Positions 1 to 7,617 of a DNA stretch of 64,000 nucleotides are shown here, piece after piece. Both the position numbers and the translations under genes were made by a program. The stretch's first letter is position 1, and each line of letters opens with the position of its first letter. Source of the stretch: AC-51 sp963749895. Lineage in GTDB: Bacteria > Actinomycetota > UBA4738 > HRBIN12. The notes beneath the pieces are model-generated. The model saw only the letters and a program-made list of their open reading frames with translations, did no database searches and had not been told where the DNA came from. The stretch lies in the NCBI GenBank assembly GCA_963749895.1, contig CAVVOG010000003.1, positions 1,364,001 through 1,428,000 on the forward strand. Reading direction: 5' to 3'.

Positions 1-75
1 GGTGCGGCTCGCGCAGAGCGAGCCCGAACGGTGCGGGTTGGCGCCGTCTGCTCATGGTGCGATGGTGCCAGACCG

Positions 76-735
76 ATGGAAGCGGTGACGTTCACCACCG
101 ACGACGGCGTTCGGATCGAAGGCGAGCTTCGCCTGCCCGAAGGGGAGGCGACCGGGACCGCGGTCCTGTGCCACCCGCACCCGCGGATGGGCGGCTCGAA
201 GGACCACCCCCTGCTCTGGGCGATCCGCAACGACCTGGCGGCCACCCGCGACCTCGCGGTGGTCTCCTTCAACTTCCGAGGCACGATGGGCTCGGGCGGT
301 AGCTACGGGGGTGGGCGGGACGAGCTCCGCGACGCCCGGGCGGCGGTCGGGTTCGCGCGCTCCCAGGTCCCAGACGACCTGCCGACCCTGCTCGTCGGGT
401 GGTCGTTCGGCGCCAGCGTCGCGCTGCGCGAGGCCCTCGACGACCGGAGGGTCACAGCCGTCGCGCTCGTCGGCATGCCGCTGCACCCCAAGGACCTCTC
501 GCTCCCGCCGCTGCCGGACCCGGTCGATCTCCGGGCGATGCGGCGTCCCGCCCTGCTGCTGGCCGGCGAGCACGACGCCTTCTGCCCCGTCGAGCCGCTC
601 CGCGCCTACGCGCAGGGGTTCCCCGACGTGACCGTGACGGTGCTCCAGGGCACCGACCACTACTTCTGGCGACGCGAGCGTGACGCTGCCGACGCCATCG
701 GCATCTTCGCCGAACGCGCGCTCGCGCGCGGCTGA
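76..735 (+). CDS. alpha/beta hydrolase (dienelactone-hydrolase-like, TEX30/COG2945 type)
   Basis: A 219-residue cytosolic serine hydrolase of unknown substrate. The sequence shows the HPHPRMGG oxyanion-loop motif near residue 33, the nucleophile elbow GWSFGAS with Ser110, an acid Asp167 in GEHDAF and His195 in GTDHYFW, so the catalytic triad is complete and the length is normal for the family. I chose the ATG at 76 because the conserved fold begins with MEAVTF; a GTG at 31 in the same frame would add 15 residues without family character. No Shine-Dalgarno sequence is visible. The gene stands alone next to a convergent small membrane gene. The substrate cannot be told from sequence. Confidence 0.88.
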   Translation: MEAVTFTTDDGVRIEGELRLPEGEATGTAVLCHPHPRMGGSKDHPLLWAIRNDLAATRDLAVVSFNFRGTMGSGGSYGGGRDELRDARAAVGFARSQVPDDLPTLLVGWSFGASVALREALDDRRVTAVALVGMPLHPKDLSLPPLPDPVDLRAMRRPALLLAGEHDAFCPVEPLRAYAQGFPDVTVTVLQGTDHYFWRRERDAADAIGIFAERALARG

Positions 736-739
736 GGGC

Positions 740-913
740 TCACACGCGCGGTCCGCGCCGGGCGTGCCCGTTCGTCTTCGGATCCAGCTTCCGGTCGCGC
801 CGCGCCTTGCGTCGACCCCGTCCCGATCGCTCCCGGAGCGCGACCCAGAACCCGGCCGCCATCACGACGATCACGACGAACGGCAGCGCGCCCCAGACCA
901 GATCCTCGTTCAT
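740..913 (-). CDS. small single-pass membrane protein
   Basis: A 57-residue open frame, ATG at 913 and TGA at 740, lying between the hydrolase and the aldehyde dehydrogenase. The first ten residues are acidic and polar (MNEDLVWGAL), followed by one hydrophobic helix (about residues 8-26, rich in V, I, A and F) and a strongly basic tail (RERSGRGRRKARRD), the layout of a small inner-membrane protein with a cytoplasmic basic end. It fills the gap without overlapping either neighbour. I do not recognise a family. The hydrophobic-then-basic composition is unlikely for a random frame. Confidence 0.55.
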   Translation of the reverse strand: MNEDLVWGALPFVVIVVMAAGFWVALRERSGRGRRKARRDRKLDPKTNGHARRGPRV

Positions 914-930
914 CGGCGCTCGGGCGTCGG

Positions 931-2358
931 CTACAGCGGCACGTGGGACAGGACCATGATCCGCGGCTCGGTCATCTCCTCCATCGCGAACCGCAGACCC
1001 TCACGCCCGAACCCGGACTCCTTGGAACCTCCGTACGGCATCTGATCGGCCCGGAACGCGGAGACGTCGTTCACGATCACGCCCCCGACCTCGAGGGTGC
1101 GATGCGCCTCGAACGCCCGGTTCAGGTCGTTCGTGAACACACCGGCCTGCAGCCCGTAGCGCGAATCGTTCACCTCGGCGAGGGCCTCCTCGAACGTCTG
1201 GTACGGCGAGATCGTGACGACGGGCCCGAAGATCTCCTCGCAACGGACCTTCATCTGCGGGGTCGTCTGCGACAGCAGGGTCGGCTGGACGAAGGGACCC
1301 TCGGCGGTTCCCCCGGTGAGCACTTCGGCCCCCTCGCGGACGGCCTCGTCGACCCATGCCGCGATCCGGTCGACCTCGCCTCGGTTGATCACGGGCCCGA
1401 CGTCGACCGTCGGATCCATCGGGTCGCCGACCTTCAACTGCTCGACCTGCTTCGTGAGCAGCGCGGCGAATTCGTCGTAGACCTCGGCGGCGACCAGCAC
1501 CCGCTGGACGCTGATGCAGCTCTGCCCTGCCTGGTAGTACCCGCCGAACGCGATCCGCTGGGCGGCCAGATCGAGGTCGGCGTCGCTGTGGACGATCACA
1601 CCGGCGTTCCCCCCGAGCTCGAGGGTCACCCGCTTCTTCGGGTCGATCGACTTGAGGTACCAACCGATCGCCGCCGATCCGGTGAACGAGATCTTGCGGT
1701 AGCGCTCGTCGCGCGCCATCGTGTCGGCGACCTTCGAGCTCACCGGCAGGACCTGGTACATCCCCTTCGGCAGGTCGGTCTCCATGAAGAACTCGGCGAG
1801 CCGCAGCGCCCCCATCGGCGTCGCCGACGCGGGCTTCACGACGATCGGCGCGCCGACCGCCATGGCGGGGGCGACCTTGTGCGCCACGAGGTTCAGCGGG
1901 AAGTTGAACGGCGTGATCCCGAGCACCGGGCCGAACGGGAACCGGCGCAACAGGCCGATCCGGGAGCCGAACGCGGCCTCGGTGTCGAGGCGCATCAGCT
2001 CGTCGTCGCCGTGGCGGATCACCTCGGAGGCCCAGCGGAACGTCGAGACCGCACGGGCGGCCTCGACCTTCGCCCACTTCAGCGGCTTCCCGCCTTCGGC
2101 CGCGATCAGCTCGGCGTTCTCGTCGATCGTCTCGGCCAGCCGGGCAGAGACGTGATCGAGCGCCGCCGAGCGGGCGGCGACCGACAGCTGCTTCGACCCT
2201 TCGAAGGTCTCCTGCGCGATGCGGGCGGCCTCCTCGACGTCGGCCTCGGTCGGAACCGCGATCTCGGCGACGACCGCGTCGTCATAGGGACTCTTCACCT
2301 CGAAGGTCCCCTCGCCGGTGCGCCACTCGCCGTTCACGAGGTACGGACGGACGCTCAT
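931..2358 (-). CDS. NAD(P)-dependent aldehyde dehydrogenase (candidate succinate-semialdehyde dehydrogenase)
   Basis: A 475-residue aldehyde dehydrogenase oxidising an aldehyde to an acid with NAD(P). Visible catalytic residues are Asn152 in FNFPLN, the general base Glu247 in LELGGN and the nucleophile Cys281 in AGQSCISVQR. The QSCISVQR cysteine context is that of the lactaldehyde / non-phosphorylating glyceraldehyde-3-phosphate dehydrogenase branch rather than of classical GabD. The start at 2358 has a good ribosome site (AGGAAAGGGG). It lies downstream of the aminobutyraldehyde dehydrogenase and PucR genes and opposite gabT, so oxidation of succinate semialdehyde, the product of GabT, is the natural inference. 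Lactaldehyde or another aldehyde remains possible. Confidence 0.9.
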   Translation of the reverse strand: MSVRPYLVNGEWRTGEGTFEVKSPYDDAVVAEIAVPTEADVEEAARIAQETFEGSKQLSVAARSAALDHVSARLAETIDENAELIAAEGGKPLKWAKVEAARAVSTFRWASEVIRHGDDELMRLDTEAAFGSRIGLLRRFPFGPVLGITPFNFPLNLVAHKVAPAMAVGAPIVVKPASATPMGALRLAEFFMETDLPKGMYQVLPVSSKVADTMARDERYRKISFTGSAAIGWYLKSIDPKKRVTLELGGNAGVIVHSDADLDLAAQRIAFGGYYQAGQSCISVQRVLVAAEVYDEFAALLTKQVEQLKVGDPMDPTVDVGPVINRGEVDRIAAWVDEAVREGAEVLTGGTAEGPFVQPTLLSQTTPQMKVRCEEIFGPVVTISPYQTFEEALAEVNDSRYGLQAGVFTNDLNRAFEAHRTLEVGGVIVNDVSAFRADQMPYGGSKESGFGREGLRFAMEEMTEPRIMVLSHVPL

Positions 2359-2403
2359 GGCTCAACCCCTTTCCTGGTCCTGCTCGTCGGTCGGTGTCAT
2401 GGG

Positions 2404-2430
2404 TCGGGGGCGCCCGACGGGCGCCCCCGA
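2404..2430 (-). terminator. GC-rich hairpin between the two aldehyde dehydrogenase genes
   Basis: A perfect 12-bp inverted repeat (arm TCGGGGGCGCCC) with a 3-nt loop sits 33 nt after the stop of the 479-residue aldehyde dehydrogenase and 45 nt before the start of the next gene on the minus strand. No T-run follows, so it may be a weak or factor-assisted terminator, or an intercistronic mRNA-stabilising hairpin that makes the downstream gene less expressed. Confidence 0.6.
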
Positions 2431-2462
2431 ACCCTCGATCGTCCGTTCGCGAGCGGCGGCGC

Positions 2463-3902
2463 TCAGTCGAGCGACCACATCACGTGCTTGATCTGCGTGT
2501 AGTCCTCGAGCGAGTACATCGACATGTCCTTGCCGAACCCGCTCTGCTTGTACCCACCGTGCGGCATCTCCGGCGTGATCATGAAGTGGGTGTTGACCCA
2601 CACCGCGCCGAACTGGAGGCGCCGGGCGACCCGCATCGCGCGACCCGCATCCTTCGTCCAGACGGACGACGCGAGGCCGTAGACGACGTCGTTCGCCCAG
2701 GCGACGGCCTGATCCTCGTCGTCGAACCGCTGGACGGTGACGACCGGCCCGAAGACCTCGTTCTGCACGATCTCGGCCTTCTGGTCGTCGACGGAAACGA
2801 CGGTGGGCTTGTAGTAGGCCCCCGCGCCCTCCATCTTCTCGCCACCGGTCAGGACCTGCGCGCCGGCCTCTCGTGCCCGGTCGACGTAGCCCGCGACGCT
2901 CTCGCGCTGCCGTTCCGACACGAGCGGGCCCACCTCGACCGACTCGTCGGCGAGCGCCCCGACCTTGATCGACTCCACGGCGGGCACGAGCGTCGACAGC
3001 ACGTCGTCGAAGACGCCCGATCCCGCCAGGACGCGGCACGATGCCGTGCAGTCCTGCCCGGTGTTCGTGTACCCGGCGAAGCGCAGCGTCTCGACGAGCT
3101 TCTCGACGTCGGCGTCGTCGAACACCACGACGGGCGCCTTCCCGCCCAGCTCCAGGTGGACACGCTTGACCGTGTCGGCCGCAGCCGCCTGGATCTTCGT
3201 GCCGGTGGACGTGTCGCCGGTGACCGAGACCAGGCGCACGTCGGGGTGACGGGTCAGCTGGTCGCCGATCTCCGAGCCGTGCCCCGTGATCACGTTGATC
3301 ACCCCGGGCGGGAAGATGTCGGCCGCCAGCTCCGCCAGACGCAGCGTCGTGCGAGGCGTGAGCTCGGCCGGCTTCAAGATCGTGGTGTTCCCGGCCGCGA
3401 GCGCTGGCCCGATCTTCCAGGCCGCCATCATCAGCGGGTAGTTCCACGGGCAGATCCCGACCGTCACCCCGAGGGGCTCGCGACGGATCATGCTCGTGAA
3501 GCCCTTCTCGTACTCCCCGGTCGACTTCCCCTCCTGCAGCCGCGCCGCCCCCGCGAAGAAGCGGAGGTTGTCCGTGATGAAGGGGATGTCGGCCGCGGAC
3601 ACCGCGATCGGCTTGCCCACGTCCTCGGACTCGAGGAGCGCCAGGTTGTCGGCGTCGGCATCCAGCGCGTCGGCGAGCTGCATCATCATCGCCGCCCGTT
3701 CCTTCGGCGGCGTGTCGAACCAGACCTCATCGAAGGCCTTCTGCGCGGCCGCGACGGCCTTGTCCGCGTCCTCGCGGGTCCCGATCTGCACCGTCGCGAC
3801 TGCTTCGCCGGTCGACGGGTCGATGTCGGGCTCGGTCTCACCGCTCGACGAGCTCACCCACTCGCCGCCGATGAACATCTGCCAGGTCTTGTGCTCCGCC
3901 AT
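2463..3902 (-). CDS. patD: gamma-aminobutyraldehyde dehydrogenase
   Basis: A 479-residue aldehyde dehydrogenase converting 4-aminobutyraldehyde (1-pyrroline) to GABA in putrescine breakdown. Catalytic Asn154 (PWNYP), Glu251 (ELGGKAP) and Cys285 in NTGQDCTASCR are present. The NTGQDCTA context, the segment GFTSMIRREPLGV and the C-terminal PEMPHGGYKQSGFGKDMS closely match E. coli YdcW/PatD as I remember it. I placed the start at 3902 because it follows a strong ribosome site (GGAGGGGGAG); the frame stays open upstream, but that part lacks family features. It is downstream of the PucR-type regulator on the same strand and opposite gabT, fitting a putrescine to GABA to succinate route. A broader omega-aminoaldehyde range is possible. 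Confidence 0.9.
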   Translation of the reverse strand: MAEHKTWQMFIGGEWVSSSSGETEPDIDPSTGEAVATVQIGTREDADKAVAAAQKAFDEVWFDTPPKERAAMMMQLADALDADADNLALLESEDVGKPIAVSAADIPFITDNLRFFAGAARLQEGKSTGEYEKGFTSMIRREPLGVTVGICPWNYPLMMAAWKIGPALAAGNTTILKPAELTPRTTLRLAELAADIFPPGVINVITGHGSEIGDQLTRHPDVRLVSVTGDTSTGTKIQAAAADTVKRVHLELGGKAPVVVFDDADVEKLVETLRFAGYTNTGQDCTASCRVLAGSGVFDDVLSTLVPAVESIKVGALADESVEVGPLVSERQRESVAGYVDRAREAGAQVLTGGEKMEGAGAYYKPTVVSVDDQKAEIVQNEVFGPVVTVQRFDDEDQAVAWANDVVYGLASSVWTKDAGRAMRVARRLQFGAVWVNTHFMITPEMPHGGYKQSGFGKDMSMYSLEDYTQIKHVMWSLD

Positions 3903-4049
3903 GTGCTCCCCCTCCGTCTCGAACGGATCGCCGGGTACGGGTGAACGACCTCGACCGCGCCAGTATGCCGCGTCCGGGGCGGCCGGGACCACCCGCCGGA
4001 ACGCCTCGCGGCAGCGGGCCGGGCTGTACGCGGTGGACAAGCGCGTGGG

Positions 4050-5606
4050 TCAGTCGACGACCTGGGCGGCCAGCAGATCACGAGCACGCAACGCCAGCCA
4101 GAACTCCATGCGGTCGAAGCTGTTCGACAGGTCGCGGCCGGTGAGCTCCTCGACCTTGCGCATCCGATAGCGGAGCGTATGGCGGTGCACGTACAGATGC
4201 GCAGCCGCCGTCTCCCATCGGGCGTTGTGATGCAGGAACGCCTCGAGCGACGCGACGAGCTCACCGTGGTGCTCCCGGTCATACGCGTCGATCGGGGCCA
4301 ACAACGCGTCGGCGAAGGCCCGCAGCGCGTCGGGGTCCGCCATCGACAGGAGCAGCCGGTAGGTCCCCAGGTCCTCGAACCCTGCCTGGACCCATCCCTC
4401 CAGCCGGCAGACCTGCAGGGCGTAGCGGGCCTCGCGGAGCGAACGAGCGACCTCGGTGACCCCCGCTCCCGATCCACCGCCGGCTCGAAGCGGGACGCCG
4501 GCCTTCACGCCGAGCGTCTCGACGAGTTCACGGATGTCGGTCGGTCGATCGGAAGGCAGGAGTAGGTGGACCCCAGCGTCGTGCGCCGACACGAGGAACC
4601 CCCCTGTCTCGCGGGACCGAACGTCGGTGAGGGCGAGGGCGAGGGCCTCGGGATCCACGGGAGCATCGACCGGCTCGAACGCCACCACCCGCACGTCGAC
4701 GTCGCGGTCGAAGCCGAACCGCGTCAGCCCCCGCGCTGCCTCGGTCGGCGCCAGCGCCCCTCGCACGAGTTCTTGGAAGAAGTCCCCCTGGAGCCGGCGT
4801 TGCGCGTCGGCCACGGCACGCGACTTCGCGAGCTCGATCGCGAGCAACGACAGGGCGTGGCCCGCGACGATCCGGTCCACCTGGGTCGGTTGCTCCGGTT
4901 TGCCCACCGCCAGGAACGCCTCGGTCCGACCCTGGGCCCCGACCGGTTGCACCCAGACGTGATGGCCTCGGTCGACCATCGTCAGCGAGAACGCGGGACC
5001 GTCGGGCCTGGAGTCCAGCAGCTCCTGCCAGACATGCTCCTGCCGCTGGAGACCGGCTCGGCTCGTGCTGGCCAGCGCGATCCCGTGGAGGTCCAGGACG
5101 AGCACCCAGCCGCGGACGACGTCGGCGAGCGAGCGAGCGATCCCCTCGACGCCTCCTCCCTCGAGCACCGCCCTCGTGAGCGCGTGCTCGGCGTCGACCG
5201 CGCGCTGGAGCGCGTCGAGTTGTTCAGCGCCGAGCCGGGAGAACACCGCCTCCGTGATCGCGATGAACGGCACGGGGTACGGGACCTCGAACAACGGGAA
5301 GGCGTGTTTGCCGGCTTCGGTGACGATCGGACGGGGCGTCCGGTCGTGCCCGAACCCGAGGCCGAACCCGAGCCCCGAGACCCCTGCGTCCACCAGCCGT
5401 CGCACGTACGCGCGCTGCGCCGCGGCCGTGGCGCCGATCCCCATCCCGGTCGTGAGGATCAGCTCGCCGCCCTTGAGCCACGGCGTCGGGTCCTCGAGCT
5501 CGCTCGAGTGGACCCACCGGACGTTCCGGTCGGCGCCCTCGTCCCCGGCGAGCAGCCGGACCGGGAGTCCTGCGATCGAGACGATGTCGCGCACGGTGAC
5601 CGACAC
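4050..5606 (-). CDS. PucR-family transcriptional regulator
   Basis: A 518-residue cytosolic transcription factor. The N-terminal 130 residues form a PucR-type purine-catabolism domain (VRDIVSIAGLPVRLLAG, then GGELILTTG), the middle is a GGDEF-like region, and the C-terminus carries the PucR-type HTH with HTLRYRMRKVEELTG. PucR relatives often control purine, GABA or amino-acid catabolic genes next to them; here it is upstream of two aldehyde dehydrogenases on its own strand and divergent from gabT. I chose GTG 5606, where the PucR domain begins; the frame is open further upstream to 5777 but those codons cross two palindromes and show no domain. The start lies 10 nt from a perfect palindrome, which suggests autoregulation. 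Confidence 0.88.
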   Translation of the reverse strand: MSVTVRDIVSIAGLPVRLLAGDEGADRNVRWVHSSELEDPTPWLKGGELILTTGMGIGATAAAQRAYVRRLVDAGVSGLGFGLGFGHDRTPRPIVTEAGKHAFPLFEVPYPVPFIAITEAVFSRLGAEQLDALQRAVDAEHALTRAVLEGGGVEGIARSLADVVRGWVLVLDLHGIALASTSRAGLQRQEHVWQELLDSRPDGPAFSLTMVDRGHHVWVQPVGAQGRTEAFLAVGKPEQPTQVDRIVAGHALSLLAIELAKSRAVADAQRRLQGDFFQELVRGALAPTEAARGLTRFGFDRDVDVRVVAFEPVDAPVDPEALALALTDVRSRETGGFLVSAHDAGVHLLLPSDRPTDIRELVETLGVKAGVPLRAGGGSGAGVTEVARSLREARYALQVCRLEGWVQAGFEDLGTYRLLLSMADPDALRAFADALLAPIDAYDREHHGELVASLEAFLHHNARWETAAAHLYVHRHTLRYRMRKVEELTGRDLSNSFDRMEFWLALRARDLLAAQVVD

Positions 5607-5615
5607 GCCGTGGAT

Positions 5616-5630
5616 TGTACGGAACGTACA
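5616..5630. promoter_or_regulatory. perfect 15-bp palindrome, candidate operator for pucR/gabT
   Basis: The sequence TGTACGGAACGTACA is a perfect inverted repeat with 6-bp arms and a 3-nt centre, directly upstream of the pucR start codon in the divergent pucR-gabT region. A sequence differing at one position lies upstream of mclA at 58640-58654. The bound factor is not known; the local PucR-type protein is the obvious candidate. Confidence 0.55.
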
Positions 5631-5685
5631 TCTCGGCCCCCCGCCGAACCAGCAGGCTCCCTCGTGGTTCGACATCCGGTACAAA

Positions 5686-5702
5686 CCTGAACGCCGTTCA
5701 GG
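5686..5702. promoter_or_regulatory. perfect 17-bp palindrome, second candidate operator
   Basis: CCTGAACGCCGTTCAGG is a perfect inverted repeat with 8-bp arms around one base, about 100 nt before gabT and 80 nt before pucR. Its half-site differs from the first palindrome, so it may bind a second regulator. The arms could also form a short hairpin, but its position between two divergent genes favours an operator. Confidence 0.5.
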
Positions 5703-5800
5703 GCCGAAGCCGCGCAGCACGCGGGGGACGGCGAGGAGCACACTGGTGAGGTGGGAGACGTTCGCGTGCTCCCGCACGTCGATCGAAGGAGGCGTCGCCG

Positions 5801-7144
5801 ATGGACATCCCGCAGGAACGCAAGGTCGTCACGGAGATCCCGGGGCCGAAGAGCCGCGAGTGGTTCGAGCGCCGCGACACCGCGGTCCCGAAGGGCGTCG
5901 CCGCGATCCACCCGCTCGTCACCGCACGCGCCTCGGGCGCGATCGTCGAGGACGTCGACGGCAACCGACTGATCGACTTCGCGACCGGGATCGCGGTGCT
6001 GAACGTCGGGCACACCTCCCCCGAGGTCGTCGCCGCCGCGCAACGTCAGCTCGAACTCGAGACCCACTCGTGCTTCCACGTCACCGCGACCGAGCCGTAC
6101 CTCCTGCTGGCCGAGCGCGTGAACGCGCTCGCGCCGATCGAGGGGCCCGCGAAGACGATGTTCGCGAACTCGGGCGCCGAAGCCGTCGAGAACGCCGTGA
6201 AGATCGCCCGGTACGCGACGGGCCGGCCCGCGATCGTCACGTTCGACCACGCGTTCCACGGACGGACGCTGATGGGCATGTCGTTGACCGCGAAGGTGAT
6301 GCCCTACAAGCAGGGCATGGGACCGTTCGCGCCGGAGGTCTATCGGCTCCCGTTCGCCTACCCGTACCGGTGGCCGAGCGGCCCCGAGCGCTGCGCCGAG
6401 GAGGCGCTCGCGTACGCGATCGACGAGATGCACAAGCACATCGGCGAGGAGAACATCGCCGCCGTGATCCTCGAGCCGATCCAAGGTGAAGGCGGATTCA
6501 TCGTCCCGGCTCCCGGTTTCGTGAAGGGGCTCGCGGACTTCTGCCGAGCCCATGGCATCGTGTTCATCGCCGACGAGATCCAGTCGGGGATGGGCCGCGC
6601 CGGGAAGTGGTTCACGATCGTCGACGAGGGTGTGACGCCTGACATCGTGACGAGCGCGAAGTCCCTCGGCGGTGGTCTCCCGATCAGCGCGATCACCGGC
6701 CGCGCCGACCTGATGGACAGCGTCCACCCGGGAGGCTTGGGAGGTACCTACGGCGGGAACCCTGTCGCGGCGGCGGCGGCCTTGGCGGTGCTCGACCAGA
6801 TCGAGCGCGACGGGCTGCTCGACCGGTCCGTGCGCGTCGGCGAGATCGTGATGGACCGCTTCCACGCGATGCAGGAGCGGTTCCCGAAGGTAGGCGACGT
6901 GCGCGGGCGCGGTGCGATGTGCGCGGTCGAGCTGGTCGAAGATCCCGCGACGAAGGAACCCCTGGCCGCGGGCACGATGTCCACGATCGCGGCGAAGGCC
7001 CTGGAGCAGGGCGTGATCGTGCTCACGGCTGGGACCTACGGCAACGTCGTACGGTTGCTCCCGCCCCTCACGATCGATGAGGACCTGCTGCGGGACGGCC
7101 TCGACGTGCTCGAGGACGCGATCGCGGAGGCCCTCGGCACCTGA
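5801..7144 (+). CDS. gabT: 4-aminobutyrate aminotransferase
   Basis: A 447-residue PLP-dependent class III aminotransferase that moves the amino group of GABA to 2-oxoglutarate, giving succinate semialdehyde and glutamate. The PLP lysine is Lys287 in TSAKSLGGGLP, the pyridine-binding Asp258 lies in FIADEIQSGMGR, and FANSGAEAVENAVK forms the phosphate-binding region. Length and C-terminus are complete. The ATG at 5801 follows a strong ribosome site (AAGGAGG). The gene is divergent from a PucR regulator and two aldehyde dehydrogenases, making a compact putrescine/GABA unit. Related omega-amino-acid transaminases cannot be wholly excluded. Confidence 0.93.
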   Translation: MDIPQERKVVTEIPGPKSREWFERRDTAVPKGVAAIHPLVTARASGAIVEDVDGNRLIDFATGIAVLNVGHTSPEVVAAAQRQLELETHSCFHVTATEPYLLLAERVNALAPIEGPAKTMFANSGAEAVENAVKIARYATGRPAIVTFDHAFHGRTLMGMSLTAKVMPYKQGMGPFAPEVYRLPFAYPYRWPSGPERCAEEALAYAIDEMHKHIGEENIAAVILEPIQGEGGFIVPAPGFVKGLADFCRAHGIVFIADEIQSGMGRAGKWFTIVDEGVTPDIVTSAKSLGGGLPISAITGRADLMDSVHPGGLGGTYGGNPVAAAAALAVLDQIERDGLLDRSVRVGEIVMDRFHAMQERFPKVGDVRGRGAMCAVELVEDPATKEPLAAGTMSTIAAKALEQGVIVLTAGTYGNVVRLLPPLTIDEDLLRDGLDVLEDAIAEALGT

Positions 7145-7211
7145 GCCGCAGGGAGGCGGTCCAGGTGGTTGGTGCGGGAATGCCCTGCGGGTACACGCGG
7201 TTGGCGTGAGC

Positions 7212-7595
7212 ATGGCCGACCCGACGCTGCGAACCGTGCCCGACGACGGCGTCAGCGATCGCGCCGATCGCGGACCCTGGCTGGCGGGAGCCCTGGGTGG
7301 CGCGATCGGGGCGCTGTGTTGCGCCGGCCCGGCGATCGGGGTCGCGCTGGGACTGGGAGCCGGATCGTTCTTGGTCGGGCTCGCGGACCAGCGGTTCCTG
7401 CTCTTCGGGATCGGCGCGCTCGTCGCGGCCGTCGTCGTCGCCGCGGTCTACCGGCGGCAGCGCCGATCGTGTCCGACCCCCGAGGCCGCGAAGGCGCTCC
7501 GAGGGCGGTTCCTGGACGCCGCGATCCTCGCGTTCGGACTGACGTACCTGGTCGGTCGTGTCGTCGTTCCACGCCTGATCGACGCGCTGACCTGA
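7212..7595 (+). CDS. small membrane protein with paired-cysteine motif
   Basis: A 127-residue protein with three predicted membrane helices (about residues 22-46, 48-66 and 92-115). The first helix contains ALCCAGPAIGVALGLG, a vicinal-cysteine helix resembling the first helix of MerT-type mercury transporters, but no mer genes or second cysteine pair are present, so a metal role is only a hint. Its N-terminal 20 residues are polar and cytosolic. The start could be ATG 7212 or the GTG two codons earlier; no ribosome site is clear. It lies between gabT and an MFS exporter with short gaps. Confidence 0.65.
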   Translation: MADPTLRTVPDDGVSDRADRGPWLAGALGGAIGALCCAGPAIGVALGLGAGSFLVGLADQRFLLFGIGALVAAVVVAAVYRRQRRSCPTPEAAKALRGRFLDAAILAFGLTYLVGRVVVPRLIDALT

Positions 7596-7603
7596 GCGCC
7601 TGC

Positions 7604-7609
7604 TAGCGT
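7604..7609 (+). promoter_or_regulatory. -10 element of a likely leaderless MFS transcript
   Basis: TAGCGT ends 8 nt before the GTG start at 7618, and no Shine-Dalgarno sequence is present. This spacing puts the transcription start at or next to the start codon. Confidence 0.5.
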
Positions 7610-7617
7610 CCCGCGCC

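Noticed and set aside
943..2502. Long open frame opposite the aldehyde dehydrogenase gene
   Set aside because: It is antisense to a clearly conserved enzyme and rich in Arg, Pro, Gly and Ala as expected for a GC-rich shadow frame; the same holds for other long antisense frames.
7212..7595. MerT mercury transporter
   Set aside because: Only the vicinal cysteine helix is similar; the second cysteine pair and mer neighbours are absent.
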